A DNA stretch of 36,873 bases from Phaeobacter sp. B1627 (GCF_006265095.1 NZ_VCNK01000041.1:1-36873), one strand, 5' to 3'; shown: positions 24,097 through 32,951, counted from the first letter of the stretch. Numbers and translations: made by a program. The notes: generated from the letters alone by a model not told the origin.

Positions 24097-27039
24097 ATGG
24101 CGAAGAAAATGCTGATCGACGCCACCCACGCGGAAGAAACCCGCGTCGTGGTGGTGGATGGAAACAAGGTCGAGGAATTTGACTTTGAATCTGAAAACAA
24201 ACGCCAGCTTGCTGGAAATATTTACCTCGCAAAAGTAACCCGCGTCGAACCTTCGCTGCAGGCGGCTTTTGTGGACTATGGCGGAAACCGCCATGGCTTC
24301 CTTGCGTTTTCCGAAATTCACCCGGACTACTATCAAATCCCCGTTGCGGACCGAGAGGCCCTGATGGAGGAAGAGCGCGCCTATGCTGAATCCATGCGCG
24401 CCCGGGATGAAGACGAAGACGAGCCAAAGCCCAAGAAACGCTCGCGCTCGCGCAGCCGCACACGGGCCGAGAAAACCACCACCAGCGACGCGGTCGAAAC
24501 CAAAGAGATCACGGCCCCCGCTGGTGAGATCTCCGGCATGGAGACCATCGACCTGACCGACGACGCGTCGGACATCGCCGAGGTGCCCGAATCCGATGCG
24601 GCTCAGGCAGATGTCGCCGCGCCCGAAACCGATGTGACCGACGCGCCCGGCCCGGAGGCTGTTGCCGACGCTGCCGAAGACACCGCTGAGGACATCTCGG
24701 ACGACACCGACACCCCGGAGGGCAATGGCCAGGCCTCTGACGAGGACGCAGGCGACGACGAAGGTGAGGAAGACACGCCCACCAAAGGCAAATCTGCCGA
24801 CGCCGCCGACAAGGATGACAGCATCGAGTCCGTCGCGGATGAAGATGATCAGGAAGATATCCGTCCGCAGCGCAAACCCCGTCCGCGCCGCTACAAGATC
24901 CAGGAAGTCATCAAGGTCCGTCAGGTCCTGCTGGTTCAGGTCGTCAAGGAAGAGCGCGGCAACAAGGGTGCGGCGTTGACCACCTATCTCTCGCTGGCGG
25001 GCCGTTATTGCGTCCTGATGCCGAACACTGCGCGTGGCGGTGGCATCTCTCGCAAGATCACCAATGCCGTCGACCGCAAGAAACTCAAGGAGATCGCGAC
25101 CGAACTTGATGTGCCGCAGGGCGCAGGTCTCATCGTGCGCACGGCGGGTGCCAAACGCACCAAGGCCGAGATCAAGCGCGACTATGAGTATCTGCAGCGG
25201 CTGTGGGAACAGATCCGAGAGCTGACGCTGAAATCCATCGCACCGGCCAAGATCTATGAAGAAGGCGATCTGATCAAACGGTCGATCCGCGATCTCTATA
25301 ACCGTGAGATCGACGAGGTTCTGGTCGAAGGCGAACGCGGCTACCGCATCGCCAAGGACTTCATGAAGATGATCATGCCGTCCCACGCCAAGAACGTGCA
25401 GAACTACAATGAATCACTGCCCCTGTTCGCGCGCTATCAGGTCGAGAGCTACCTCTCCGGCATGTTCAACCCGACGGTGCAGCTGAAATCCGGCGGATAT
25501 ATCGTGATCGGCGTCACCGAAGCCTTGGTGGCGATCGACGTGAACTCGGGTCGGGCCACGAAAGAGGCCTCGATCGAAGAGACCGCGACCAAGACCAATC
25601 TCGAGGCCGCCGAAGAAGTGGCGCGTCAGTTGCGTTTGCGCGACCTTGCCGGTCTGATCGTCATCGACTTTATCGATATGGACGAGCGCAAGAACAACGC
25701 CGCCGTCGAGAAAAAGCTGAAAGACAAGCTGAAAACCGACCGCGCCCGCATTCAGGTCGGACGCATTTCAGGCTTTGGTCTGCTGGAAATGTCGCGCCAG
25801 CGTCTGCGCCCCGGCATGATCGAGGCCACCACGGCGCCCTGTCCGCATTGCCACGGCACGGGTCTGATCCGCTCGGATGACAGCATGGCGCTGTCGATCC
25901 TGCGTCAGATCGAAGAGGAAGGCACCCGGGGCCGGTCGCGTGAAGTCTTGGTGAAATGTCCGGTGGATATCGCCAACTATCTGATGAACCAGAAACGCGA
26001 GCATATCGCCCAGATAGAGCTTCGCTACGGTCTGTCCGTGCGCATTGAGGGCGACGTAAAACTGGTCAGCCCGGATTTCACGCTGGAGAAGTTCAAGACC
26101 GCGTCGCGCAGCATTGCTGCCGTGGCAGGGCCGGTGGTTTCCGTGGATACCTCGATAATGGATCAGATCGATGCCATCGAGGAGCCGGAAGAGGAGGCCG
26201 AGGTCGAGCAGGCACCGGAACCGGTCGATACCAGTGACGAAGGTGAGGGAGAAACGAAGCCCAAGCGCAAGCGGCGTCGTCGGCGGCGCAAGAAGTCCTC
26301 GAATGGGGAAAATGGCGCGGACGGCGGCGAGACGTCGAACACGGCTGAGACCGATGCCGAGGGTGAAGGCGACAGCCAGCCGACCGACACCGGCGATGCC
26401 GTGACCGACAGCACCGAGGGCAGCGCAGAGGCCGAGTCCGAGGCTGAGCCGAAGAAGAAAAAGACCCGCACCCGCACCCGGAGCCGGTCGCGCAAGAAGC
26501 CCGACGCCGTCAGCGAAGAGCGCGATGCCGCCGCCCAAGGGGGCGCCCGCGAGGCTGATCAAGGGGCCGGCGATGTGACGCCGACCGCGCCGGAGGCCGA
26601 GGCTACAACGGTTGAGGCCACCTCCTCCGAGGCCCCCCCGTCTGAGGCCGCGACACCAGAGAGCGATGCGGACGCGCCGCTTGGTGAGGCTGAAGCCCCT
26701 GCCGTCGCTGAGCCGGTTGCCTCTGAGGCATCGGAGCCTGTGGCGGCTGAAACACCGGCTGAAATACCCGCCGAAGCAGAGGCCGAGGCCGCGGTTGAAG
26801 AGACTGCTGCACCTGAGGAGACCGCAGCTGCTGCCGAGGTTCCGGAAACGGAGGCAGTCGCCGAAGCCCCGGTTGAAACACCGGTCGCCGAGGCGGACGC
26901 GCAGGCGCAGCCTCAGCCGCAAGACGCAGCTGAACCAGAGCCCACAGCAGAACCGGAGCCCGTCGTGGCAGAACCTGAACCCGAGGTGGCGAAACCGGCC
27001 AAGCCGAAGCGTCGGGGCTGGTGGTCCGTGGGCGGCTGA
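24097..27039 (+). CDS. rne: Ribonuclease E
   Basis: A 980-residue endoribonuclease, the scaffold of the RNA degradosome. It starts MAKKMLIDATHAEETR. The S1 domain begins about residue 35 but is split by an acidic and Ser/Arg-rich insertion (about residues 85-260), as in other alphaproteobacteria. The catalytic Asp pair is Asp481 and Asp524, spaced 43 residues as in E. coli (303 and 346). The Zn-link is Cys582-Pro-His-Cys585. After about residue 690 the protein is low-complexity, with Arg/Lys-rich patches and long Glu/Ala/Pro stretches, presumably disordered and partner-binding. It ends KRRGWWSVGG; a C-terminal GWW motif is known to bind PNPase in Caulobacter RNase E. The start at 24097 follows TAAGGA. 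A terminator lies 28 bp past the stop. Confidence 0.97.
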   Translation: MAKKMLIDATHAEETRVVVVDGNKVEEFDFESENKRQLAGNIYLAKVTRVEPSLQAAFVDYGGNRHGFLAFSEIHPDYYQIPVADREALMEEERAYAESMRARDEDEDEPKPKKRSRSRSRTRAEKTTTSDAVETKEITAPAGEISGMETIDLTDDASDIAEVPESDAAQADVAAPETDVTDAPGPEAVADAAEDTAEDISDDTDTPEGNGQASDEDAGDDEGEEDTPTKGKSADAADKDDSIESVADEDDQEDIRPQRKPRPRRYKIQEVIKVRQVLLVQVVKEERGNKGAALTTYLSLAGRYCVLMPNTARGGGISRKITNAVDRKKLKEIATELDVPQGAGLIVRTAGAKRTKAEIKRDYEYLQRLWEQIRELTLKSIAPAKIYEEGDLIKRSIRDLYNREIDEVLVEGERGYRIAKDFMKMIMPSHAKNVQNYNESLPLFARYQVESYLSGMFNPTVQLKSGGYIVIGVTEALVAIDVNSGRATKEASIEETATKTNLEAAEEVARQLRLRDLAGLIVIDFIDMDERKNNAAVEKKLKDKLKTDRARIQVGRISGFGLLEMSRQRLRPGMIEATTAPCPHCHGTGLIRSDDSMALSILRQIEEEGTRGRSREVLVKCPVDIANYLMNQKREHIAQIELRYGLSVRIEGDVKLVSPDFTLEKFKTASRSIAAVAGPVVSVDTSIMDQIDAIEEPEEEAEVEQAPEPVDTSDEGEGETKPKRKRRRRRRKKSSNGENGADGGETSNTAETDAEGEGDSQPTDTGDAVTDSTEGSAEAESEAEPKKKKTRTRTRSRSRKKPDAVSEERDAAAQGGAREADQGAGDVTPTAPEAEATTVEATSSEAPPSEAATPESDADAPLGEAEAPAVAEPVASEASEPVAAETPAEIPAEAEAEAAVEETAAPEETAAAAEVPETEAVAEAPVETPVAEADAQAQPQPQDAAEPEPTAEPEPVVAEPEPEVAKPAKPKRRGWWSVGG

Positions 27040-27066
27040 TCAGGCGTCTGACGGGATGAAAACTAC

Positions 27067-27095
27067 AAAGGCGGTCCCGAAGGGGGCCGCCTTTT
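27067..27095 (+). terminator. Rho-independent terminator of rne
   Basis: AAAGGCGG-T-CCC (27067-27078) pairs with GGG-G-CCGCCTTTT (from about 27083 to 27095), a GC-rich stem ending in a T4 run, 28 bp after the rne stop. It may also terminate the convergent tusA-like gene, as the left flank carries A residues. Confidence 0.85.
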
Positions 27096-27125
27096 GCCTT
27101 TCCCGTTTCCCGTGCATAAGGCGGC

Positions 27126-27362
27126 TCAGTGCCCGCCCTTGCGGATCAGGTAGATCTGGTGGTTTTCACCCTCTTCCACGCCGATGAAATCATGCCCGGC
27201 TTCGCTGCAGAAATGCGGTACGTCGATAACGGCTGCCGGATCATCGGCGAGGATGCGCAGAACGCTCCCCACCGACAGCGGCTGCAACCGTTTGCGGGCT
27301 TTCAGGACGGGCAGGGGGCACAGGAGGCCGATGGCGTCCAAAGTCGTGTCAAAATCTGTCAT
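27126..27362 (-). CDS. TusA/SirA-family sulfurtransferase-like protein
   Basis: A 78-residue protein of the TusA/YedF family. The defining CPxP motif is at residues 15-18 (LLCPLPVLKARK); Cys15 would carry persulfide sulfur. The rest (SVLRILADDPAAVIDVPHFC) matches the two-layer alpha/beta fold. Members deliver sulfur for tRNA thiolation, molybdenum cofactor or other sulfur routes; which one applies here is not shown. It is divergent from ccdA, a thiol-redox membrane protein, with 93 bp between starts, a neighbour pair consistent with sulfur or thiol metabolism. The start ATG at 27362 gives the usual N-terminal length. Confidence 0.93.
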   Translation of the reverse strand: MTDFDTTLDAIGLLCPLPVLKARKRLQPLSVGSVLRILADDPAAVIDVPHFCSEAGHDFIGVEEGENHQIYLIRKGGH

Positions 27363-27455
27363 GGGTCCGAAATAGGCTGCGTGTTACAGCCTGTCCACAG
27401 GGATGTGACACCCCGTGCGCGTGACCTTGCCCCGTCACTGGTCTAAGGAGGGGGC

Positions 27456-28208
27456 ATGTTTGGAATCGAGATCATAGACGCGAGCCTTCTGCCCGCCATG
27501 TTCATCGCCCTCGTGGGCGGCATCATCAGCTTTCTCAGCCCCTGTGTGCTGCCCATCGTGCCGCCCTATCTTGCCTATATGAGCGGGGTGTCGATTGGCG
27601 AAATCCAAGGCACAGCGGCGGCCCGGCGCAAGGCGGTGCTGGCCGCGATGTTCTTTGTTCTGGGCCTGTCGACCGTGTTTTTGCTGTTGGGGTTCACCGC
27701 CTCGGCCTTCGGGGCATTCGTGCTGCAGAATCAGGAGCTTTTCGCCAAGCTCTCCGGCGTGGTGGTGATCGTCTTTGGTCTGCATTTCCTGTCGGTGTTT
27801 CGCATTCCCTTGTTGGACCGCGAGGCCCGGATGGAGGCCGCAGACGCAGGCGGCTCCGTCCTTGGTGCCTATGTGCTGGGGCTGGCCTTCGCCTTTGGCT
27901 GGACGCCCTGCATCGGGCCACAGCTTGGCGCGATCCTGTCGTTGGCCGCCTCCGAGGCCTCTGTCAGCCGGGGCACGATCCTTCTCGGCGTCTATGCGCT
28001 TGGTCTCGGTGTGCCGTTTCTTCTGGCCGCCATCTTTCTCAGCCGCTCCATGGTGCTGATGAACCGGATCAAGCGTCACATGGGGGTGATCGAAAAGATC
28101 ATGGGCGCGCTGCTCTTGCTGGTGGGTGTGATGTTGGTCACGGGCCTGTTCACCAGCTTTTCCTTCTGGCTGCTGGAGACATTCCCCGCTTTGGCCACAC
28201 TGGGTTAA
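27456..28208 (+). CDS. ccdA: CcdA-type cytochrome c biogenesis / thiol-disulfide transporter
   Basis: A 250-residue six-helix inner-membrane protein of the DsbD/CcdA family that carries electrons from cytoplasmic thioredoxin to periplasmic acceptors for cytochrome c maturation. The paired redox cysteines are Cys30 (FLSPCVLP) and Cys152 (GWTPCIGP), each in the conserved Pro-Cys context at the start of a repeat. Length and topology fit CcdA rather than full DsbD: there is no periplasmic or thioredoxin domain. A strong AAGGAGG box precedes the ATG at 27456. After the stop, a CTTGCCG/CGGCAAG inverted repeat (28232-28238 with 28258-28264) lies ahead of the next gene. Confidence 0.95.
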   Translation: MFGIEIIDASLLPAMFIALVGGIISFLSPCVLPIVPPYLAYMSGVSIGEIQGTAAARRKAVLAAMFFVLGLSTVFLLLGFTASAFGAFVLQNQELFAKLSGVVVIVFGLHFLSVFRIPLLDREARMEAADAGGSVLGAYVLGLAFAFGWTPCIGPQLGAILSLAASEASVSRGTILLGVYALGLGVPFLLAAIFLSRSMVLMNRIKRHMGVIEKIMGALLLLVGVMLVTGLFTSFSFWLLETFPALATLG

Positions 28209-28277
28209 GTCGCGACACAGGCTGTCTTTCTCTTGCCGGAAAGCTGCGCTAGGCTGGCGGCAAGAAAGAACAGGGTC

Positions 28278-29525
28278 ATGAGCAGTTCAACATCCTCGAC
28301 GCCGGTGCGCAGGCGCCGCGTTTTCTATATTCCGGGCTATGACCCGTTTCCGCCCCGTCGCTATCGCGAGTTGTATCGCAGCGAAGGTCAGGCGCAGGCG
28401 CGGCTGTCGGGCTATGATCTCGCGCTGACGCCAAAACGCACCGAGGGCCCTTTCGGCTGGCACGTTTCTGCCCGGATCGACGGGCAGGATGTGGAGACCG
28501 ATATCGAAGTCCTGCCGTGGTCCGATATCGTCCGCAACAGCATGCAGACCTCGATTGCGGCGACCTATGTGCAGCTGGTGCGGACCGCCTGGATCTACAT
28601 GTCCTGCGGTGCCCTGTGGCGGCTGATGCGGCTGCGCAAAGGGCCGGTTATCGCGGCCCTCTATCCGGTGGCGATCCTGCTGGCGCAGGCGGGCCTGGCG
28701 CTGGCGGCGGCGGGCTGTGTGGCCTGGGGGGCGGGCGCCCTCGGGGCGGTGCTTGCGCTGCCAACGGGCCTGCGCGGGCTGGCGCAAGTCCTGTCAAGCG
28801 GCGGCGCCGCGGTTGCGGTGCTGCTGGCGTTCAAGGCGCGGGACAATCGGTTTTTCGCCTATTACCTCATGCATGACTATGCCTATTCCGCCGCTTTGCG
28901 CGGCCAAAACCCACCAGAGCTGGAGGCCCGTATCGCGGAATTCACCGCCACTGTGCGCAGGGCTCTGGCAGACAATGACGCGGATGAGGTGCTGGTGGTC
29001 GGTCATTCGTCCGGGGCCCATATCGGCGTGTCGGTGCTGGCCGATCTCCTGCGGGAGGGGCTGGCGGAGCCGCGTCCGGAGCTGAGTTTTCTCAGTCTCG
29101 GTCAGGTGGTGCCGATGGTGTCATTCCTGCCCCGCGCAGATCGCTTGCGCCGGGATCTGCAGGAGATGTCGGAGCAGGCCGAGGTTGCGTGGTATGATGT
29201 GACGGCGCCGGGCGATGGCTGCGCCTTTGCGCTCTGTGATCCGGTGGCGGTGTCAGGCGTCGCGCGGCCCGCGCAGCGCTGGCCGGTGGTGTTTTCCGCC
29301 GCCTTCACCCAGAGCCTCAGCCCCGCGCGCTGGCAGGCCTTGAAGCGACGCTATTTCCGGCTTCATTTTCAATATCTTTGTGCCTTTGACGCGCCGCGAG
29401 ACTATGACTATTTCCAGATCACCGCCGGCCCGCTGTCGCTGCGGAGCCGCTACCGGATGCGCGATCATTCGCGCTCGCGTCTGACCCGCGCCGTGAACCG
29501 CTATACTTCGGTGGCACCGCGATGA
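28278..29525 (+). CDS. Membrane-linked alpha/beta-hydrolase-like protein coupled to P450
   Basis: A 415-residue protein I cannot assign to a characterised enzyme. It opens with RRRVFYIPGYDPF, a strand plus glycine turn typical of an alpha/beta-hydrolase oxyanion region. The middle (about residues 120-190) has two hydrophobic helical segments likely to span or enter the membrane. The elbow VVGHSSGAH follows, with candidate nucleophile Ser244. Downstream LSLGQVVPMV and the His-bearing C-terminal half may complete a triad. The stop overlaps the P450 start by four bases (ATGA), so the two are translationally coupled and probably act in one pathway, plausibly on a lipid or hydrophobic ester. The ATG at 28278 has a CAGGG box; 15 upstream codons are also open. 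Confidence 0.8.
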   Translation: MSSSTSSTPVRRRRVFYIPGYDPFPPRRYRELYRSEGQAQARLSGYDLALTPKRTEGPFGWHVSARIDGQDVETDIEVLPWSDIVRNSMQTSIAATYVQLVRTAWIYMSCGALWRLMRLRKGPVIAALYPVAILLAQAGLALAAAGCVAWGAGALGAVLALPTGLRGLAQVLSSGGAAVAVLLAFKARDNRFFAYYLMHDYAYSAALRGQNPPELEARIAEFTATVRRALADNDADEVLVVGHSSGAHIGVSVLADLLREGLAEPRPELSFLSLGQVVPMVSFLPRADRLRRDLQEMSEQAEVAWYDVTAPGDGCAFALCDPVAVSGVARPAQRWPVVFSAAFTQSLSPARWQALKRRYFRLHFQYLCAFDAPRDYDYFQITAGPLSLRSRYRMRDHSRSRLTRAVNRYTSVAPR

Positions 29526-30904
29526 CCGCCGTGCCGCCCTCCACGCCGCCTGCCAAGCCGCCGAAACCTGCCGCCCGTCCGGACAGTGTCTCGCTGTGGC
29601 GCTACCTGAAACTGTTCCGCCAGGACATTCTCTCCGCGCAGCCCGCCCGCCTGTACCGGGCCTGGATGGCCGAATTCAAAACGCCCTTCTTTCGCTCTTT
29701 CATGATCAACGACCCGGATCTGATTGACATTGTTCTGAAAAAGCGGCCCGGGGATTTCCCGAAATCGAACCGCGTGGGTGAAGGGCTGCGCCCGTTGTTG
29801 GGGAACTCCGTCTTTCTGACCAATGGCGAGACCTGGGAACGGCAACGTCGGATCATTGACCCGGCCTTTGAAGGGGGGCGGCTGAAGGAGAGCTTTCCGG
29901 CGATGCTGGCAGCGGCAGAAGCGGCGGCCCTGCGCCTCAAGGCCTCCGCCGATGGGACGCCCTTGGAAATCGAGACGGTGACCTCCCATATTGCCGCAGA
30001 TGTGATCTTTCGCACGCTTTTTTCGATCCCGATCGAACATCGGGTCGCCGCCGAAGTCTTTGTCCGGTTTCGGGCCTATCAGCAGGCTCAGCCCATTTTG
30101 AACCTCGCAGCCTTTGTGCCGCTGCCGCGCTGGATGCCGCGGATCTATCCCAAAGGCACCCGCAGCAATGCCGCCCATATCCGGCGGCTGATTGCCGGTC
30201 TGACCGAAGCCCGTCTTGCCGAAATCGACGCAGGCACCGCGCCGCCGGATCTGGCAACCAAGATCATGACAACGCCCGATCCCGAAACCGGTGTCGGCTT
30301 TGAGACTGCGGAAATGGTGGATCAGGTGGCGATCTTCTTTCTTGCCGGGCATGAAACCAGCGCCTCGGCCCTGGGCTGGGCGCTGTATCTGCTGGCGTCA
30401 TACCCGGAGTGGCAGGACCGCGTTGCCCGCGAAGCGCTGGACCATGGCACCGAGGCGTTCTCGGCGATTACGCGCCTGCGGATCACCCGGGATGTCTACC
30501 GCGAGACGCTGCGGCTCTATCCGCCGGTGCCGATGATGGTCCGCGAAGCAGGCTGCCCCGAGACGTTTCGCGACCGGCCAGTACCCAGGGGATCTCAGAT
30601 CGTGCTCAGCCCCTGGCATCTGCAGCGGCACGAGCGGGTGTGGGAGCGGCCGGATGAGTTTGATCCGTCCCGCTGGCAGACCGACGCCGGCAAGGCCTGC
30701 GCGCGCACCGCCTATATGCCGTTCTCCGCCGGTCCCCGGGTCTGTACCGGGGCGGGCTTTGCGATGGTTGAGGGCGTTTTGATCCTGGCTCATTTGCTGC
30801 GCCGCTACCGGGTCGAGCTGGTCCCCAACAAGGTGCCGCAGCCGGTGGCGCATTTGACGGTCAGATCGAAAAACGGCATCTGGCTGCGCCTGACGCCGCG
30901 CTGA
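29522..30904 (+). CDS. Cytochrome P450
   Basis: A 460-residue P450 monooxygenase. The I-helix oxygen-activation motif AGHETS is at residues 275-280, the K-helix ExxR is Glu328-Arg331 (ETLR), and the heme loop is PFSAGPRVCTG with axial Cys408. The PERF-like region is WERPDEFDPSRW. The N-terminus is Pro-rich with no membrane anchor, so a soluble enzyme is expected that needs separate ferredoxin and reductase; none is encoded here. Sequence flavour (AGHETSASALGWALYLLA) is of the CYP4/CYP102-like fatty-acid-type branch, which suggests but does not prove a lipid substrate. The start ATG overlaps the stop of the preceding hydrolase-like gene. Confidence 0.96.
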   Translation: MTAVPPSTPPAKPPKPAARPDSVSLWRYLKLFRQDILSAQPARLYRAWMAEFKTPFFRSFMINDPDLIDIVLKKRPGDFPKSNRVGEGLRPLLGNSVFLTNGETWERQRRIIDPAFEGGRLKESFPAMLAAAEAAALRLKASADGTPLEIETVTSHIAADVIFRTLFSIPIEHRVAAEVFVRFRAYQQAQPILNLAAFVPLPRWMPRIYPKGTRSNAAHIRRLIAGLTEARLAEIDAGTAPPDLATKIMTTPDPETGVGFETAEMVDQVAIFFLAGHETSASALGWALYLLASYPEWQDRVAREALDHGTEAFSAITRLRITRDVYRETLRLYPPVPMMVREAGCPETFRDRPVPRGSQIVLSPWHLQRHERVWERPDEFDPSRWQTDAGKACARTAYMPFSAGPRVCTGAGFAMVEGVLILAHLLRRYRVELVPNKVPQPVAHLTVRSKNGIWLRLTPR

Positions 30905-30909
30905 ATGCG

Positions 30910-31239
30910 CTATGCGTGGGGATCCGGGAGGGAGCCCGGGTTTGCGCCAGTGTCTGGGGCAGTGTCTGGGCCAGTTACCAGGCCAGAGTCCGGATCAGTG
31001 TCTGGGTCCGACACTGGCTGCGGTCGCTTCAGCGCCTCCAGAACAAAGAGCCGGATCGCGGAGGCCAAGCCGCATTCGGTGCCGCGCGCCTCGTCGATTT
31101 CGGCGGCCAGCTCGTTGATGGCGCGGCCTTGCTCTGCCGCCAATCGCCTGAATTCCGCCCAGAAGGCATCCTCCAGCGACACCGAGGTCCGATGCCCGCG
31201 CAGGGTCAGGGAGCGTTTCTTGGGGCGTTGGCTCAACAT
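30910..31239 (-). CDS. Ribbon-helix-helix domain protein with repeat tail
   Basis: A 109-residue protein. Residues about 10-72 form a ribbon-helix-helix domain of the RHH_4 type (SLTLRGHRTSVSLEDAFWAEF, then a helix with AINELAAEIDEAR), which usually binds DNA as a dimer and acts as a small regulator. The last ~35 residues are a degenerate tetrapeptide repeat, with DPDT, DPDS, GLVT, GPDT and APDT in turn. It is encoded by a 12-bp DNA tandem repeat and is probably disordered. The ATG at 31239 lies 3 nt after the stop of the Hint gene, so the two form an operon. The gene ends 5 bp from the convergent P450. Confidence 0.88.
   Translation of the reverse strand: MLSQRPKKRSLTLRGHRTSVSLEDAFWAEFRRLAAEQGRAINELAAEIDEARGTECGLASAIRLFVLEALKRPQPVSDPDTDPDSGLVTGPDTAPDTGANPGSLPDPHA
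30948..31007. repeat. Five-copy 12-bp tandem repeat within the RHH gene
   Basis: Units CAGTGTCTGGGG (30948-30959), 30960-30971, 30972-30983, 30984-30995 and 30996-31007, with the third and fourth more diverged. It lies in the 3' end of the ribbon-helix-helix gene and stays in frame, encoding tetrapeptides. Confidence 0.92.
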
Positions 31240-31242
31240 GGA

Positions 31243-32346
31243 TCAGGCCATGAGCAGCCGTGCCTCACGCACGGAAATCGCCGGATAGCAGGTGGGGCCA
31301 TAGGCATCGGGGTCCTGCTGAAGCTCGGGGAATATCTGGAAAAGCTCCTCCCGCAGGGCGGCTTCGGAGGTGCTGAGCACGCGCTCGGTGGGGTGATAGC
31401 TTTCGGAAAAGACACCATCGACTTCGATCACCTCATGCTGGTCAAACAGGATGTGCACATAGCTGACCGGCGTGCCGGATCTGTCCTGGTAGGCCAGGGT
31501 TCCGTTGATCAGCCCCTTGGCCGGCGCCAGAACCGCGCCCCTGGCAAAGAGCATTTCGCTCAGGTGGCTCTGGACCAGCAGACGGTGTTGCGGCGACACT
31601 TTCATGCGGCGTCTGGGGCGACCGGGGCCGAGCGCATCCTTTTCAAACACCACCGGTGCCAGATGCGGGTTCGCGTCAAGGAACGCCCGCGTCAGGGTGC
31701 GGCGATAGATCCAGCGGACGCTCTGATAACCCCGGTCGCGGGTCAGAACCTGATCGCCGATCTCAAGGTCGCGAATGCGGCGCGCGCCCTGCGGCGTGGT
31801 GACCTGCGAATTCGGCGTGAAACAGATCACCACCGCGCCCTCAATCTGCGAGACGCCGTTTTCGTCGGTATATTCACCCGGATCGGTGCCGTCGTCGCCC
31901 ATATACTGGTCGAAATACGGCCCCGACAGCTCATTGTCGTTGATGACATTGGACACGGTGTAGGTGTAGTCGACATTGGCAGTCAGAGGCGAGACCGGCA
32001 GGTATCCGATGAAAATCCCGTCACTTTCCAGCGTGTAGACCTCGATCACGCTGCCGTCGCTGCCCGACAGGGTCAGCCGGCTCTCGGCATAGATCCGATC
32101 ATTGAAGATGTATTCGCCACCTATCCGCGCCGGACTCGTACCGTCGCTTTGGTACACAGTGCCGCGCTGAGTGCCATCCGCGCCCCGTTCATTGTTGGTG
32201 AAGTCCCCGTCAAGCGTGTTGTCGTCATCCGTCAACACCACCACACGGCGGTCGTCTTCGGGATCAAAATCCGGATCCAGCCGGATCGTACCGTTGAAAA
32301 AATCCAGCGCATTGGGCGCGTAGACGAAATAGGTAAAACTGGGCAT
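31243..32346 (-). CDS. Hint-domain protein
   Basis: A 367-residue protein with a C-terminal Hint_2-type domain common in Rhodobacteraceae. The domain starts at Cys175 (VICFTPNSQV), followed by RIRDLEIGDQVLTRD and, later, SPQHRLLV, which matches the Hint block order (nucleophilic Cys, then the His block). Hint domains self-process in inteins and hedgehog proteins; the role in these stand-alone bacterial proteins is unknown. Residues 1-170 are acidic, Asp/Gly/Asn-rich and beta-like, reminiscent of exported or calcium-binding modules, and there is no Sec signal. The ATG at 32346 has a GGAGG box about 10 nt upstream; 91 further codons upstream are open but repetitive. It leads into the RHH gene. 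Confidence 0.87.
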   Translation of the reverse strand: MPSFTYFVYAPNALDFFNGTIRLDPDFDPEDDRRVVVLTDDDNTLDGDFTNNERGADGTQRGTVYQSDGTSPARIGGEYIFNDRIYAESRLTLSGSDGSVIEVYTLESDGIFIGYLPVSPLTANVDYTYTVSNVINDNELSGPYFDQYMGDDGTDPGEYTDENGVSQIEGAVVICFTPNSQVTTPQGARRIRDLEIGDQVLTRDRGYQSVRWIYRRTLTRAFLDANPHLAPVVFEKDALGPGRPRRRMKVSPQHRLLVQSHLSEMLFARGAVLAPAKGLINGTLAYQDRSGTPVSYVHILFDQHEVIEVDGVFSESYHPTERVLSTSEAALREELFQIFPELQQDPDAYGPTCYPAISVREARLLMA

Positions 32347-32635
32347 GCGGCTGATGCCTCCGCGACTGTGGCTGTGGCTGTGACTAGGCGCGACTGCGAC
32401 TGTGATTGCGGTGGGACGGCTGGCCTGGTCAGATGCAACCGGACAGAAACCGTCAGTGCCGCGCATTATGTGGGCAGGGCGCCGGAAGGTAAAGATTTGA
32501 TTAAATTTATCGGCTGCACCGGGACGACCAGAGCCCGGCGGCGACGCTTCCCGACAGTCTGAGGCGGCGCACGGCACAGAGAGGGCAGAGGCAGACAGAT
32601 GGGAGAGAGAGACAGTCACCGCGCCCGGTTGGCGC

Positions 32636-32812
32636 TCAGTCCTCCAGTTTGTGGTCGCCGTGGCGGGTTTTCATCTTCTCGTCCACGGTCTTGTCGCGCT
32701 GTTTTTCCGCCTTGCTGCGGCCAAACTTAACAGCGTTTTCATCCGCGCGCGCTTTTTCCGCGCCACGCTGCTTTTGCTTTCGAAAGCGGTTGAGGTTCAC
32801 GATCTCGCTCAT
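32636..32812 (-). CDS. DUF4169 small basic protein
   Basis: A 58-residue highly charged protein of the DUF4169 family. The N-terminus MSEIVNLNRFRKQKQR is the family signature. The rest is Lys/Arg/Glu-rich and helical with no hydrophobic core, so it may be unstructured or nucleic-acid associated. Function is unknown. It follows fumC on the minus strand with a 139-bp gap containing a terminator-like hairpin. The fumC-DUF4169 order is conserved in this group, from memory. The start at 32812 was chosen because the signature begins there; the frame is open 40 codons further. Confidence 0.88.
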   Translation of the reverse strand: MSEIVNLNRFRKQKQRGAEKARADENAVKFGRSKAEKQRDKTVDEKMKTRHGDHKLED

Positions 32813-32905
32813 TGGGTCACAATAGCCAGGCAAATTTGAATTTGAAACGCGGAGTACAGGAATTGCCCTGTTCAGGTCGCTTCGGATCTGAATCGGTGCT
32901 TTGGA

Positions 32906-32929
32906 AACACGCCGGTCTCCCGGCGTGTT
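32906..32929 (-). terminator. Terminator-like hairpin after fumC
   Basis: AACACGCCGG (32906-32915) pairs perfectly with CCGGCGTGTT (32920-32929) around a 4-base loop, 22 bp beyond the fumC stop. On the minus strand the stem ends in a short T3 run, so it probably terminates most fumC transcripts before DUF4169. Confidence 0.62.
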
Positions 32930-32951
32930 CACGATTCTATTCAGCCGGTTG

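Noticed and set aside
30916-32562. 548-codon plus-strand open frame over the RHH and Hint genes
   Set aside because: The minus-strand genes have recognisable domains, start signals and a 3-nt junction. The plus frame is a GC shadow.
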